From UBA4717 sp002404395 (GTDB lineage: Bacteria; Bacillota; Clostridia; Oscillospirales; CAG-272), in contig CALFNW010000007.1 in NCBI GenBank assembly GCA_937902275.1, positions 1-40,968 of the forward strand: a stretch of DNA of 40,968 nucleotides. The letters run 5' to 3'. The stretch's first letter is position 1. Every line of letters begins with the position of its first letter. Shown one piece after another: positions 9,413 through 17,759 of this stretch. Made by a program: the position numbers and the translations under genes. Under the pieces are notes generated by a model. The model was not told the origin of the DNA, made no database searches, and saw only the letters and a program-made list of their open reading frames with translations.

Positions 9413-9436
9413 TTGAGCCGCCTACGGCGGCATTAG
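9413..9436 (+). promoter_or_regulatory. Leader hairpin / mini-ORF upstream of nusB
   Basis: GCCGCC-TAC-GGCGGC (9417-9431) is followed by TTAGGAG and the nusB ATG. In the frame shared by the family, TTG 9413 to TAG 9434-9436 reads MSRLRRH. An AAATTTCCG box lies at 9394-9402. Upstream (9325-9389) are two further imperfect hairpins that may be the remains of a complete copy. Confidence 0.65.
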
Positions 9437-9443
9437 GAGTATT

Positions 9444-9863
9444 ATGAACAGACATGAAGCAAGAGAAGCGGCTTTAGGCGTAATCTTTGAAAAATCTTTT
9501 CAGGCAGATGAGCCGGTAGAAAAGCTCTATGACACTGCAATCGTCGAGCGCGAGCTTGAAGAAGACGAATATACCCGACGCGTCTCAGACGGCGTTTTTG
9601 AAAACCTTGACAGGATCGACGCAATAATCGAAGGCAACTCAAAAGGCTGGAAGCTCGGCAGAATGTCAAAGGTATCGCTTGCCATTATGCGGCTGTGCGT
9701 TTACGAATTGCTGTTTGAGGAACAGATCCCCACAAGCGTCTCGCTCAACGAAGCCGTAGAGCTTGCAAAAAAATTCGACCATGACGATGCTCCGGCATTT
9801 ATAAACGGCGTGCTCAACGCGGCGGCAAAAACGCTCCCCGCCAAAGACTGTGATGCAAAGTAA
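9444..9863 (+). CDS. nusB: Transcription antitermination factor NusB
   Basis: The protein has 139 residues, the normal NusB length, and is all-helical. The N-terminus MNRHEAREAALGVIFEKSF and the C-terminal segment TSVSLNEAVELAKKFDHDDAPAFINGVL are signature NusB sequences. NusB binds boxA RNA with NusE (S10) and prevents premature termination, chiefly in rRNA operons. It is the first gene of a run of tightly packed genes (Kae1-like, xseA, xseB), and its 3' end overlaps the next start by a few codons. AGGAG lies 4 nt before the ATG. Confidence 0.95.
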   Translation: MNRHEAREAALGVIFEKSFQADEPVEKLYDTAIVERELEEDEYTRRVSDGVFENLDRIDAIIEGNSKGWKLGRMSKVSLAIMRLCVYELLFEEQIPTSVSLNEAVELAKKFDHDDAPAFINGVLNAAAKTLPAKDCDAK

Positions 9864-10851
9864 TCCGCAAAGCGTCGTAATCGGTATTGACACAAGCAAC
9901 TATACCACCTCTGCGGCGGTATACGACCTTGAAAGTCGGAAAATTATCGCCAACCTGAAGCTTCCGCTCAGAGTATCAAAGGGCGAGCGCGGACTCAGGC
10001 AGAGCGATGCCGTGTTTGCGCACGTTAAAAATCTTCCCGAAATAGCCTCGCGCCTTCGCGAATATTATACATACAGTTCCCTTTGTGCGGTCGGCTGTTC
10101 GGTCTCTCCGCGCAGAGCCGACGACTCATATATGCCCTGTTTTCTGACCGGCAAAGCCGCAGTGGAAATGCTTGCCTCGGGCGGAGTACCGATCTATGAG
10201 TTTTCGCATCAGGAGGGGCATATAGAAGCGGCGCTCAGACACACGGACTCGCATGAGCTTGACGACTGTGAAGAATTTATCGCCTTTCACGTTTCGGGCG
10301 GTACTACCGAAGTGCTTCACGTCAAAAAAGACGAACCGCGCTATATAATCAAAAAGCTCGGCGGAACGCTTGACATCAGCGCCGGTCAGCTCATTGACCG
10401 CACCGGGGTGCTTTGCGGACTTGAATTTCCCTGCGGTCCCGCGCTTGAGCGGCTTGCCGACGAATACCTTAAGTCGGGAGAAAAATCAGATCTGAGGCTT
10501 AAGCCCTCTCATAACGATATCGGAATAAATATATCCGGAGCCGAAAACAAGGTCGCCGACGCGCTCCGCGCAGGTCATCCGACCGGTGAAGTCGCGCTGT
10601 TTGTCGAAAACTTCATTGCCGACAATCTGATCTTACTCACAAAGCTTGCGCATGAACGGCTCGGAAAGCTCCCGATCCTGTTTGCGGGAGGTGTGATGAG
10701 CAACAAATACATAAAAAGACGCATATCCGAAAAATTCGACGCCGCTTTTGCTCCGAGCGAATATTCAAGCGACAACGCCTGCGGTATCGCGATGCTTGCC
10801 GCGCGCAGTCTCGCGTTTTCAGGCTTTGGCGCCGACACGGAAAAGAGGTAA
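9853..10851 (+). CDS. Kae1/TsaD-like protein (paralogue type found beside xseA)
   Basis: The protein has 332 residues from ATG 9853; GTG 9850 is an alternative. It has the ASKHA ATPase fold, with IGIDTSNYTTSAAVYD at the N-terminus, HQEGH (H119 and H123) matching the TsaD metal-binding HxxxH, and FAGGVMSNKYI near the end. The usual SGGHT is SGGTTE, so a conserved His is replaced by Thr. Together with the location between nusB and xseA, this suggests the clostridial TsaD-like paralogue, not the main tRNA threonylcarbamoyltransferase. Its substrate is unknown. It overlaps nusB by 11 nt, which suggests translational coupling. Confidence 0.78.
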   Translation: MQSNPQSVVIGIDTSNYTTSAAVYDLESRKIIANLKLPLRVSKGERGLRQSDAVFAHVKNLPEIASRLREYYTYSSLCAVGCSVSPRRADDSYMPCFLTGKAAVEMLASGGVPIYEFSHQEGHIEAALRHTDSHELDDCEEFIAFHVSGGTTEVLHVKKDEPRYIIKKLGGTLDISAGQLIDRTGVLCGLEFPCGPALERLADEYLKSGEKSDLRLKPSHNDIGINISGAENKVADALRAGHPTGEVALFVENFIADNLILLTKLAHERLGKLPILFAGGVMSNKYIKRRISEKFDAAFAPSEYSSDNACGIAMLAARSLAFSGFGADTEKR

Positions 10852-10853
10852 AA

Positions 10854-12089
10854 ATGGAATCGCCGACACCTCAGAACGAAGAAAGAAAAATACTGACGGT
10901 CACTCAGATAAACGAATACGTAAAGCTGTTACTTGACCGCGACCCGATTCTCGGCGCGATTTATGTCAAAGGCGAAATTTCAAATTTTGTTGACCACCGC
11001 ACCGGTCACTACTACTTTACCCTGAAGGACGAGGGGGGCGCTTTGCGCTCGGTAATGTTCAAATCAAGCAATGCAAAGTTGAAATTTCTGCCCGAAAACG
11101 GAATGAAAGTCATCGTACACGGCAGGATCTCCGGATTTGTACGCGGCGGCGACTATCAGCTTTACGCTGACGATATGGAACCGGACGGCATCGGAAGTCT
11201 GTATATACAATACGAACAGCTTAAAAAGAAACTCGAAGCCGAAGGGCTATTTGCCGCGTCCCGCAAAAAGCCTCTCCCGAAAATACCCGGCAGAGTCGGA
11301 ATAATCACCTCCCCCACAGGCGCCGCGATCAGGGACATGATAAACGTAACCGGACGGAGATTCCCGTTTGCCGAGCTTGTGCTTTACCCCTCGCTGGTTC
11401 AGGGTGACGGCGCACCGGCTCAGCTTATCGCCGGTATTGAATATATGAACCGAAATTCTGCGGCGGATGTAATAATAATCGGCAGAGGCGGCGGCTCGAT
11501 AGAAGATCTGTGGGCGTTCAATGACGAAGCGCTCGCACGCACGGTCGCGGCAAGCAAAATACCGATAATTTCGGCGGTCGGTCACGAAACCGACTTTACC
11601 ATATGCGACTTCGTCGCCGACAAGCGGGCCCCCACCCCTTCGGCGGCTGCCGAGCTTGCCGTCCCCGAAACCGAGGAGCTTAAGCGCAAATTCGCAAATG
11701 TCATTGGGCGCATGGAGCTTTCGCTCACAAAACAAAACGAGGCACTGAGACGGAGACTTGACGCCGCCGCCAAAAGCCGCGCGCTTACCCATCCCGAACA
11801 CTTTATTGATGACAAACGTATGCAACTGCTTGCCGCATCCGAAAGGCTTGACTTTGTTTTTTCACGCACCTTTGAACGAAAACAGCAGACGTTTGCGCGG
11901 ATCACCGCGAAGCTTGAGTCGTTGAATCCGATGGCGGTGATCTCAAGAGGATATTCAGCCGTATTCAAAGCCGACGGCACTCTAGTAAAAAGTATAAAAC
12001 AGCTGAAAAAGGGAGATCTGTTTTCCTTACGCACCTCCGACGGCGACATTACGGGAGAGGTCGTTTCCACCCAAGAAAGGAGCAACTGA
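10854..12089 (+). CDS. xseA: Exodeoxyribonuclease VII large subunit
   Basis: The protein has 411 residues. An N-terminal OB-fold (about 15-110; VKGEISNFVDHRTGHYYFTLKD) is followed by the XseA catalytic domain with RVGIITSPTGAAIRD, IIGRGGGSIEDLWAFND and SAVGHETDFTICDFVAD. A coiled coil and the C-terminal RGYSAVFKADG strand follow. With XseB it forms ExoVII, which degrades single-stranded DNA from both ends. The gene starts two bases after the Kae1-like stop codon, and its TGA overlaps the xseB ATG (TGATG). Confidence 0.97.
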   Translation: MESPTPQNEERKILTVTQINEYVKLLLDRDPILGAIYVKGEISNFVDHRTGHYYFTLKDEGGALRSVMFKSSNAKLKFLPENGMKVIVHGRISGFVRGGDYQLYADDMEPDGIGSLYIQYEQLKKKLEAEGLFAASRKKPLPKIPGRVGIITSPTGAAIRDMINVTGRRFPFAELVLYPSLVQGDGAPAQLIAGIEYMNRNSAADVIIIGRGGGSIEDLWAFNDEALARTVAASKIPIISAVGHETDFTICDFVADKRAPTPSAAAELAVPETEELKRKFANVIGRMELSLTKQNEALRRRLDAAAKSRALTHPEHFIDDKRMQLLAASERLDFVFSRTFERKQQTFARITAKLESLNPMAVISRGYSAVFKADGTLVKSIKQLKKGDLFSLRTSDGDITGEVVSTQERSN

Positions 12090-12307
12090 TGGAACAAAAC
12101 AACGATACCAAAACCTTTGAGCAGGCGCTTGCAAGACTTGAAGAAATAGTTGCCGCGCTCGACAGCGGCTCCGCGCCGCTTGACGATTCGCTTGCCCTGT
12201 TTGAAGAAGGCGCGTCGCTTGTAAGGCTTTGCTCAAACAAGCTTGATAATGCCAAACAGCGCATAAAGGTTCTGACTCAAGAAACCGACGATAGCGCGAA
12301 AGTATAA
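12089..12307 (+). CDS. xseB: Exodeoxyribonuclease VII small subunit
   Basis: The protein has 72 residues, typical for XseB. The pattern TFEQALARLEEIVAALDSG and LALFEEGASLVRLC is diagnostic of the small helical subunit that binds in multiple copies along XseA. The start overlaps the xseA stop as TGATG, and AGGAG sits just upstream inside xseA, so the two are translationally coupled. Confidence 0.96.
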   Translation: MEQNNDTKTFEQALARLEEIVAALDSGSAPLDDSLALFEEGASLVRLCSNKLDNAKQRIKVLTQETDDSAKV

Positions 12308-12309
12308 TT

Positions 12310-12413
12310 TCCGCGATGCGGACACGTAAATTCCCGTTTGTTTTTTGAGTCGGATGTGCCGACATAGGGTTAGTATAACCAAAATGGATTTCGACCGAAA
12401 GAAAGCGAAATAA
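12310..12413 (+). promoter_or_regulatory. Leader element upstream of ispA, with a longer mini-ORF
   Basis: A small hairpin TCCGC-GAT-GCGGA (12310-12322) is followed by AAATTCCCG and then by GTCGG-ATGTG-CCGAC (12349-12363). The shared frame opens at TTG 12345, reads MSRMCRHR and continues to TAA 12413, two bases before the ispA ATG. This copy is imperfect in its loop-closing pair. ispA has no strong ribosome site of its own, so coupling to this mini-ORF is possible. Confidence 0.5.
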
Positions 12414-12415
12414 AA

Positions 12416-13294
12416 ATGACAATAGCCGAAAATATACAAAAGACAGCAACAGAATTTGAAGAAGTCTTCGGAAAGCTCTTTGAGTTTGAAGATGACGACC
12501 TTTCGCCGGTAAGCGACGCCATGAAGTACAGCGCGCTGAGCGGCGGAAAACGCATACGGCCGTTCATTCTTGTGTCGGTCTGCAAAATGTTCGGCGGAAA
12601 GCGCAGTATTGCGCTGAAGCTTGCCGCCGCGCTTGAATGTATACACACCTATTCGCTCATTCATGACGATCTGCCGTGCATGGATAACGACGATCTGCGT
12701 CGCGGCAAGCCCACCTGTCACAAGGCATACGGCGAGGAGTTTGCCCTGCTTGCCGGAGACGCACTTCTGACTTATGCGTTTGAACTCATCTCAGCAATTG
12801 ACGAGTTGTCTCCCGAAGCACGGGTCGAATCGGTCAGAACGCTCTCCTCACTTGCCGGGATCCGCGGTATGGTAGGCGGTCAGACCCTTGATTTGAAGAG
12901 CGAGGGCAAGCCGATCTCGCTTGAAAAACTGCATAAGCTTCAGGCGCTCAAAACCGGCGCGCTGATGAAAGCCGCCGCCGCGCTCGGAGCGATCGCGGCG
13001 GGCGCCTCCGACAGCGCTCGGAGCAATGCCGAAAAATACGCCGAGGGGATCGGGCTGGCGTTTCAGATAACCGACGATATTCTTGATGTGACCTCCGACG
13101 AGCAAACGCTCGGCAAGCCTATCGGGAGCGACGCGGAAAATCAAAAAATCACATTTTTAAGTTTTATGTCAATAGACGAAGCACACGAATACGCAAAGAA
13201 GATCACCGAAAACGCCTGCGGGGTCATACGTTCGTATCCAGGCAGCGAAACGCTTACAGCGCTTGCCGAATATCTGCTTACAAGAATAAAATAA
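12416..13294 (+). CDS. ispA: Short-chain polyprenyl (farnesyl) diphosphate synthase
   Basis: The protein has 292 residues, the usual IspA length. SGGKRIRPF binds isopentenyl diphosphate. The first Asp-rich motif is DDLPCMDNDDLRRG and the second is DDILD. It condenses IPP with DMAPP and GPP to farnesyl diphosphate, the precursor of undecaprenyl phosphate and quinones. In clostridia the gene commonly follows xseB. The start codon has no good Shine-Dalgarno sequence, and the leader mini-ORF ends two bases upstream. Product chain length cannot be fixed from sequence; farnesyl is the default for this neighbourhood. Confidence 0.93.
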   Translation: MTIAENIQKTATEFEEVFGKLFEFEDDDLSPVSDAMKYSALSGGKRIRPFILVSVCKMFGGKRSIALKLAAALECIHTYSLIHDDLPCMDNDDLRRGKPTCHKAYGEEFALLAGDALLTYAFELISAIDELSPEARVESVRTLSSLAGIRGMVGGQTLDLKSEGKPISLEKLHKLQALKTGALMKAAAALGAIAAGASDSARSNAEKYAEGIGLAFQITDDILDVTSDEQTLGKPIGSDAENQKITFLSFMSIDEAHEYAKKITENACGVIRSYPGSETLTALAEYLLTRIK

Positions 13295-13317
13295 ACTTTG
13301 AAAGAGGCAAAAAACAA

Positions 13318-13770
13318 ATGAACCTTTTGCGCGACTTTGCCGCAAACCGCGTTTTACTCTGCTCTGTTGCGGCATGGTTTGCCGCTCAGCTTATAAAAAT
13401 AATTATCAAAGCGGTTATTGAAAAAAAGCTTGATCTGTCGCTTATCATGTCCTCGGGCGGAATGCCCAGCTCCCACTCCGCGACCGTCTGCGCGCTTTGT
13501 GTTGCCGTTGCGAAGCTGTTCACCCTCTCTTCCCCCGAATTTGCAATAGCGTCGGTCTTTTCCTTTATCGTAATGTACGATGCCGCCGGAGTCAGACGAG
13601 CCGCCGGCGAGCACGCGAAAATAATCAATCGCATAGTGCAGGATATAGCCAAGGGAAACAATCAATACATGGAAAAAAATCTGAAAGAGCTTATCGGACA
13701 CACACCGCTTCAAGTAAGCATGGGGGCGCTGCTCGGAGTAGCAGTCGGTCTGATATTTCCGGTGCTCTGA
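13318..13770 (+). CDS. Divergent PAP2 family membrane protein (DUF212, YuiD type)
   Basis: The protein has 150 residues with hydrophobic segments at about 10-32, 55-75, 80-95 and 130-150. SSGGMPSSHSAT matches the PSGH-like phosphatase motif region, and VMYDAAGVRRAAGEHA is the signature of the DUF212 family. A lipid phosphate phosphatase role is suggested by the PAP2 relationship, and proximity to ispA would suit an isoprenoid phosphate, but neither is demonstrated. Its stop is one base before the tlyA start. Confidence 0.87.
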   Translation: MNLLRDFAANRVLLCSVAAWFAAQLIKIIIKAVIEKKLDLSLIMSSGGMPSSHSATVCALCVAVAKLFTLSSPEFAIASVFSFIVMYDAAGVRRAAGEHAKIINRIVQDIAKGNNQYMEKNLKELIGHTPLQVSMGALLGVAVGLIFPVL

Positions 13771-13771
13771 C

Positions 13772-14575
13772 ATGAGACTTGACAAATATCTTTTTGAACA
13801 CGGCTATGCGGACAGCCGCAACCGCGCATCGGAGATGATCAAAAGCGGCAAGGTAAGTCTGAACGGCAAGCTCGCAGGCAAGACAGCGCTTGAAGTCACC
13901 GAAGCCGACGAGATCAAAATTTCGGACGATATACTGAAATACGTAAGCCGTGCCGCTTTGAAGCTTGCCGCTGCGCTTGAGCGCACCGGACTCGTGCTTG
14001 ACGGCGCTACCGCCGCAGACCTCGGCGCATCAACCGGCGGATTTACCGAGGTCTTGCTTGAACACGGCGTAAAAAGGGTGCACGCAATAGATATCGGGCA
14101 CGGTCAGCTCCACCCGAAACTTGCCGCCGACACGAGAGTTATCTCGCTTGAGGGAACCAATGCCCGCACGGTGACACCCGAGCTCATCGGGGGTAAAGCG
14201 GACATCGTTTGCGCGGATCTTTCGTTCATTTCACAGACTCTGGTCCACGAAGCAATATCCGCAATACTTAAAGAAGGCGGAATATTCATAGGACTTATCA
14301 AGCCCCAATTTGAAGCCGGCAGAGAGCACATCGGCAAGGGCGGGATCGTCAAAGACCGCAAGGTTCATATAAAGGTCATCGAAAATACGGTCGCCCGTGC
14401 CGCCGCGCACGGACTTTCCTGCTTTTATCTCGAAGTCTCGCCGATAACCGGCGGCGACGGAAACACCGAATTTCTTTCGGGCTATGTAAAGCACCGTGAT
14501 ACATATATTCCGTCGCGCAGCGAGATCGAATCCATTGTAAACGGAGGCGTATTGTTACGGAAAATATCGCACTGA
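13772..14575 (+). CDS. tlyA: TlyA-family rRNA (cytidine-2'-O)-methyltransferase / hemolysin-like protein
   Basis: The protein has 267 residues. An S4 RNA-binding domain (about 1-60; MRLDKYLFEHGYADSRNRA) is followed by an FtsJ/RrmJ Rossmann methyltransferase domain with ADLGASTGGFTEVLL (SAM motif), DLSFIS and LIKPQFEAGREHIGKGG. Family members 2'-O-methylate cytidines in rRNA; the older name hemolysin is historical. The order ispA, PAP2-like, tlyA, nadK, argR, recN is a classical Firmicutes run. The 3' end overlaps the likely start of nadK. Confidence 0.94.
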   Translation: MRLDKYLFEHGYADSRNRASEMIKSGKVSLNGKLAGKTALEVTEADEIKISDDILKYVSRAALKLAAALERTGLVLDGATAADLGASTGGFTEVLLEHGVKRVHAIDIGHGQLHPKLAADTRVISLEGTNARTVTPELIGGKADIVCADLSFISQTLVHEAISAILKEGGIFIGLIKPQFEAGREHIGKGGIVKDRKVHIKVIENTVARAAAHGLSCFYLEVSPITGGDGNTEFLSGYVKHRDTYIPSRSEIESIVNGGVLLRKISH

Positions 14576-15420
14576 TCCCGAATCGGATCAAAGACGAATC
14601 GCTTGTATGCACCGAACGCGTTATCCGAAAGATCCTATCTTTCGGAAAAAAAATATATATGCCCGAAACTTTTCACGGGGATTTTGCTTCAATCGACAGC
14701 CTTGTTTTTTGCCCGTGCGAAGCGCTTTACGAAAAGGCGGACATAATCGTTGTGATCGGAGGCGACGGCTCAATAATCCGTGCTTCGGCTTCCGCCGCCG
14801 TACACGATCGTCCGATAATCGGAATAAATCTCGGGCGGCTCGGTTATCTTGCCGAGCTTGAGCTTGACGAGCTTGACCTGCTCAAAGCGGTCTTTGACGG
14901 CAACTATTCGCTCGAAAAAAGAATGATGCTTGCGTTTGAAACTTTAAAGCCGCAGCGCGTGGACTGCATACTTAACGATATCGTTCTTACAAGCCGCGGC
15001 AACACCCGTCGTGTAGTCGATCTTTCATTATATATTACCCTGCCGTACACAGACTCCGAAGTATATGCCGGCAGTTTCAGCGGAGACGGGATAATCGTAT
15101 CCACGCCAACCGGCTCGACCGCATACGCGCTTGCAGCAGGCGGTCCTATCATAGCTCCCTCTTTAGACTGTATCGGCATAACCCCGATATGCACGCACTC
15201 TCTGACGGCAAGACCGATGCTTTTTTCCGCAGACACCCGACTCAGGCTTGAAAACACCGGCAGAACAGATGTAAATATATCCGCAGACGGCTTCGGAGAA
15301 TACTCGCTTTGCCCCGGTGAAAGTATAAAGATCCAAAGATCCGAACACAAGGTTAATATGATCAGAGTGAGAAGGTCGTCGTTTTATGAGGTCTTAAGAC
15401 GCAAGATGGCAGACCGTTAG
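14551..15420 (+). CDS. nadK: NAD kinase, probably with a non-AUG start
   Basis: Catalytic motifs are complete: GGDGS (about 70-74), LGRLGYLAEL, NDIVL and TPTGSTAYALAAGGP. The enzyme phosphorylates NAD to NADP. The first ATG in frame (14659) would give 253 residues and cut off the first strand. The same frame upstream encodes IALIPNRIKDES, a normal NadK beginning, and is open back past ATT 14551, which would give 289 residues, the usual length. GGAGG lies at 14543-14547. No ATG, GTG or TTG is available in that stretch, only ATT (14551), ACG (14557), ATC (14566) or CTG (14572). The start given is the most upstream of these candidates. A base error is the alternative. Confidence 0.9.
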   Translation: MVTENIALIPNRIKDESLVCTERVIRKILSFGKKIYMPETFHGDFASIDSLVFCPCEALYEKADIIVVIGGDGSIIRASASAAVHDRPIIGINLGRLGYLAELELDELDLLKAVFDGNYSLEKRMMLAFETLKPQRVDCILNDIVLTSRGNTRRVVDLSLYITLPYTDSEVYAGSFSGDGIIVSTPTGSTAYALAAGGPIIAPSLDCIGITPICTHSLTARPMLFSADTRLRLENTGRTDVNISADGFGEYSLCPGESIKIQRSEHKVNMIRVRRSSFYEVLRRKMADR

Positions 15421-15487
15421 ACGTTGAAGCAAAGCCCGCTTTTGCAACGCAGAAGGCGGCACGATGTAAAAATTTCCGATAGCTATT

Positions 15488-15523
15488 TTGAGTCGGCTAC
15501 GCCGACAGTGGAGACCGGTATGA
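15488..15523 (+). promoter_or_regulatory. Leader hairpin / mini-ORF upstream of argR
   Basis: GTCGGC-TAC-GCCGAC (15492-15506) is followed by AGTGGAG and the argR ATG at 15520. The mini-ORF from TTG 15488 reads MSRLRRQWRPV and ends in a TGA that overlaps argR as ATGA. An AATTTCCG box lies about 11 nt before the hairpin. Further upstream, 15421-15450 holds another strong stem-loop (CGTTG ... CAACG with inner GCAAAGC/GCTTTTGC). Confidence 0.65.
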
Positions 15524-15969
15524 AAAATTCAAGACAGGAAAAAATACTTGAGCTTATCTCCGAAAGGGAAATTGAAACGCAGGAGGAGCTGTCGGAGCTT
15601 TTAAGAAAAAGCGGATATAACGTAACCCAAGCCACGGTCTCGCGCGATATACGCGAGCTGCAGCTTGTAAAAACCGTCTCGCCGAACAAAACGGCGCACT
15701 ATACGGTCGGAAAGTCCGATCACTCTTCAAATGACCGCTCGGTGCATCGCGAACTGCTCGGAAGCGCGCTTAAAAAGGTCGATTTTGCCGGGAATATTAC
15801 CGTAGTAAAAACCCTCGCCGGTATGGCTCAGGGAATCGGCGCAGCGATAGACTCTATGCACCTTGACGGAATCGTCGGAAGCGTCGCAGGCGACGACACG
15901 CTGATAATAATTGCCAGAAGTGAAGCCGCCGCCGAAGCTTTGAAAAACGATATTGAAAAACTCGGTTAA
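15520..15969 (+). CDS. argR: Arginine repressor ArgR
   Basis: The protein has 149 residues, the normal length. The winged-helix DNA-binding domain (1-70) includes RQEKILELISEREIETQEEL and ATVSRDIRELQLVK. The C-terminal domain contains GMAQGIGAAIDSM and GSVAGDDTLIII, the hexamerisation and arginine-binding part. ArgR represses arginine biosynthesis and activates catabolism with arginine as co-repressor. Its position before recN is conserved in Firmicutes. GTGGAG lies before ATG 15520; upstream in-frame ATGs would add a non-family extension across the leader hairpin. Confidence 0.95.
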   Translation: MKNSRQEKILELISEREIETQEELSELLRKSGYNVTQATVSRDIRELQLVKTVSPNKTAHYTVGKSDHSSNDRSVHRELLGSALKKVDFAGNITVVKTLAGMAQGIGAAIDSMHLDGIVGSVAGDDTLIIIARSEAAAEALKNDIEKLG

Positions 15970-15982
15970 GGAGTCCTTGAAT

Positions 15983-17683
15983 ATGCTATCCTTCCTTCAT
16001 ATTGAAAATGCCGCAGTCATAAAAAATCTTGACATCGGCTTTTCGGACGGCTTTACCGTATTCACCGGCGAAACCGGCTCGGGAAAATCCATAATTATAG
16101 ATTGTATCTCACTTTTGAACGGTGCGCGCGGCTCAAAGGAACTGATACGCACGGGAGAGAGCAGTGCCAAGATCACCGGTCTGTTTGAGAATTTCGACGA
16201 ACGCGATCTGCACGAGCTTGAACTGCTGGGCATAACTCCGGACGAAGACGGCACCATTGAGATAAGTCGGACGATATTCGTTGACGGCAGATCTCAAGCC
16301 AAAATCAACTCGCGCGCCGTTCAGGTCTCGCTTTTGCGCGATGCGTCGAAATATTTGCTCAACATTCATTCCCAGCATGAAAGCCAACTGCTGCTTGATA
16401 CCGCGAGTCACATTCAATACCTAGATCTTTATACATTTAAAAATGCCGAAAGCGATGTGAAAAAGGCATACTCCGAGGCTTATGAAAGTTACCGCACACT
16501 TCGCGCGCAATTGCTGAAACTTGAAGCTGACGGGCGGGATCGCGAGCGTACAAGCGAACTGCTTTCCTACCAGCTTAAAGACATTGATTCCGTAAAGCCG
16601 AAGCCCGGCGAGGACATTGCGCTTGAGGAGCGCAGAAAGAAACTTCAAAATGCCGAAAAGCTTCAAAAAAGCACCGAATTCGTATATCGCGCGCTTTCGT
16701 ATAATCCGAGCGGGCTTTGCGCCTGTGCCCTGCTTGACAAATCCGCCGCCGCACTGAACAAGATCTCCGACTGCGTCGAAGAGGCGGCGGTGCTCGCCGA
16801 GCGGCTTGAAAGTTTGCGCTATGAAATTGAGGACATCGGAGATCGTGCACATGAATTTATGCCGTCCGATATCGACGATGCGACCGCAGAGCTTGACCGC
16901 ATAGAAGCACGGCTTGACGCGCTTTCTAAGCTGAAGCGGAAATACGGCGGCACTATTGATGAGGTATTAGCTTTCAGGAATGATATAAAAAAGCGCCTTG
17001 ACTCGCTTGAGATGAACGAGGAAATGAGCGCGCAGAAAAAAGCCGAATGCAAGGCAGCCGAAGCGCGACTGAAAGCCGCGGCTGAAGCCCTGCATGAAGT
17101 GCGCACATCGGCTGCCCGCACTCTTGAAGCGGGAGTCATGGGGTCGCTTGAATACCTTGACATGAGCGGGGTACGCTTTGAAGTTTCGTTGAAAATGCAA
17201 GAAAACGCCGAAAACTATACCGAAAACGGTGCCGATACGGTGGAATTTTTGATCGCAACCGGACCGGGCGAAGACCTGAAGTCAATGGCACGCACCGCAT
17301 CGGGCGGAGAACTTTCGAGAATAATGCTCGCATTAAAAAGCGAACTGCTCGGCTGTGACACCCGCAGAACCGTGATCTTTGATGAAATCGACACCGGTGT
17401 TTCGGGCAAAACAAGCGAAAAGATAGGACTGCTTCTGAAACGCCTCGCGCAAAGCTCTCAGGTATTGTCGATCACCCACTCGGCTCAGATCGCCGCGATT
17501 GCCGCAGAGCATATGTATATTTCAAAGTCGGAGCACAACGGCAGATATGAGACTGAGGTAAAACTGCTTGACTTTGAAGAACGCGTGCGCGAAACCGCAC
17601 GTATAATCGGCGGCGTATCAATAAGCGAAAAACAGCTTGCCGCGGCACGCGAACTTGTACTATCCGCCGCAGGCAAAAAATGA
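15983..17683 (+). CDS. recN: DNA repair protein RecN
   Basis: The protein has 566 residues from ATG 15983, chosen because AAGGAG lies 9 nt upstream and the product then begins MLSFLHIENAAVI as in the family. It is an SMC-like ATPase with Walker A GETGSGKS near the N-terminus, a long central coiled coil, and the C-terminal ATPase half with TASGGELSRIMLALKSEL and VIFDEIDTGVSG. RecN acts early in double-strand break repair. It follows argR by 13 nt. Confidence 0.96.
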   Translation: MLSFLHIENAAVIKNLDIGFSDGFTVFTGETGSGKSIIIDCISLLNGARGSKELIRTGESSAKITGLFENFDERDLHELELLGITPDEDGTIEISRTIFVDGRSQAKINSRAVQVSLLRDASKYLLNIHSQHESQLLLDTASHIQYLDLYTFKNAESDVKKAYSEAYESYRTLRAQLLKLEADGRDRERTSELLSYQLKDIDSVKPKPGEDIALEERRKKLQNAEKLQKSTEFVYRALSYNPSGLCACALLDKSAAALNKISDCVEEAAVLAERLESLRYEIEDIGDRAHEFMPSDIDDATAELDRIEARLDALSKLKRKYGGTIDEVLAFRNDIKKRLDSLEMNEEMSAQKKAECKAAEARLKAAAEALHEVRTSAARTLEAGVMGSLEYLDMSGVRFEVSLKMQENAENYTENGADTVEFLIATGPGEDLKSMARTASGGELSRIMLALKSELLGCDTRRTVIFDEIDTGVSGKTSEKIGLLLKRLAQSSQVLSITHSAQIAAIAAEHMYISKSEHNGRYETEVKLLDFEERVRETARIIGGVSISEKQLAAARELVLSAAGKK

Positions 17684-17723
17684 TCCCCTGCAAACTACAC
17701 AGTACATACACATATATTACAAT

Positions 17724-17759
17724 ATGCACCGCCGACGGCGGAAACACGGGGTGAGAATA
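17724..17759 (+). promoter_or_regulatory. Variant leader hairpin upstream of murB
   Basis: CCGCC-GAC-GGCGG (17729-17741) is followed by AAACACGGGGTGAG and ATG 17760. The frame from ATG 17724 reads MHRRRRKHG and here is continuous with murB, so it could add 12 residues to MurB. I treat it as a diverged member of the family because the arrangement, hairpin then HG then ribosome site, is the same. Confidence 0.45.

Noticed and set aside
9040..9440. Riboswitch or T-box in the long nusB leader
   Set aside because: No T-box sequence or known aptamer core could be recognised; the structure seen is explained by copies of the leader element.
15421..15450. Stem-loop after nadK as an intrinsic terminator
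   Set aside because: The stem is strong but no T-tract follows, and the argR leader element begins shortly after. It may belong to that element instead.
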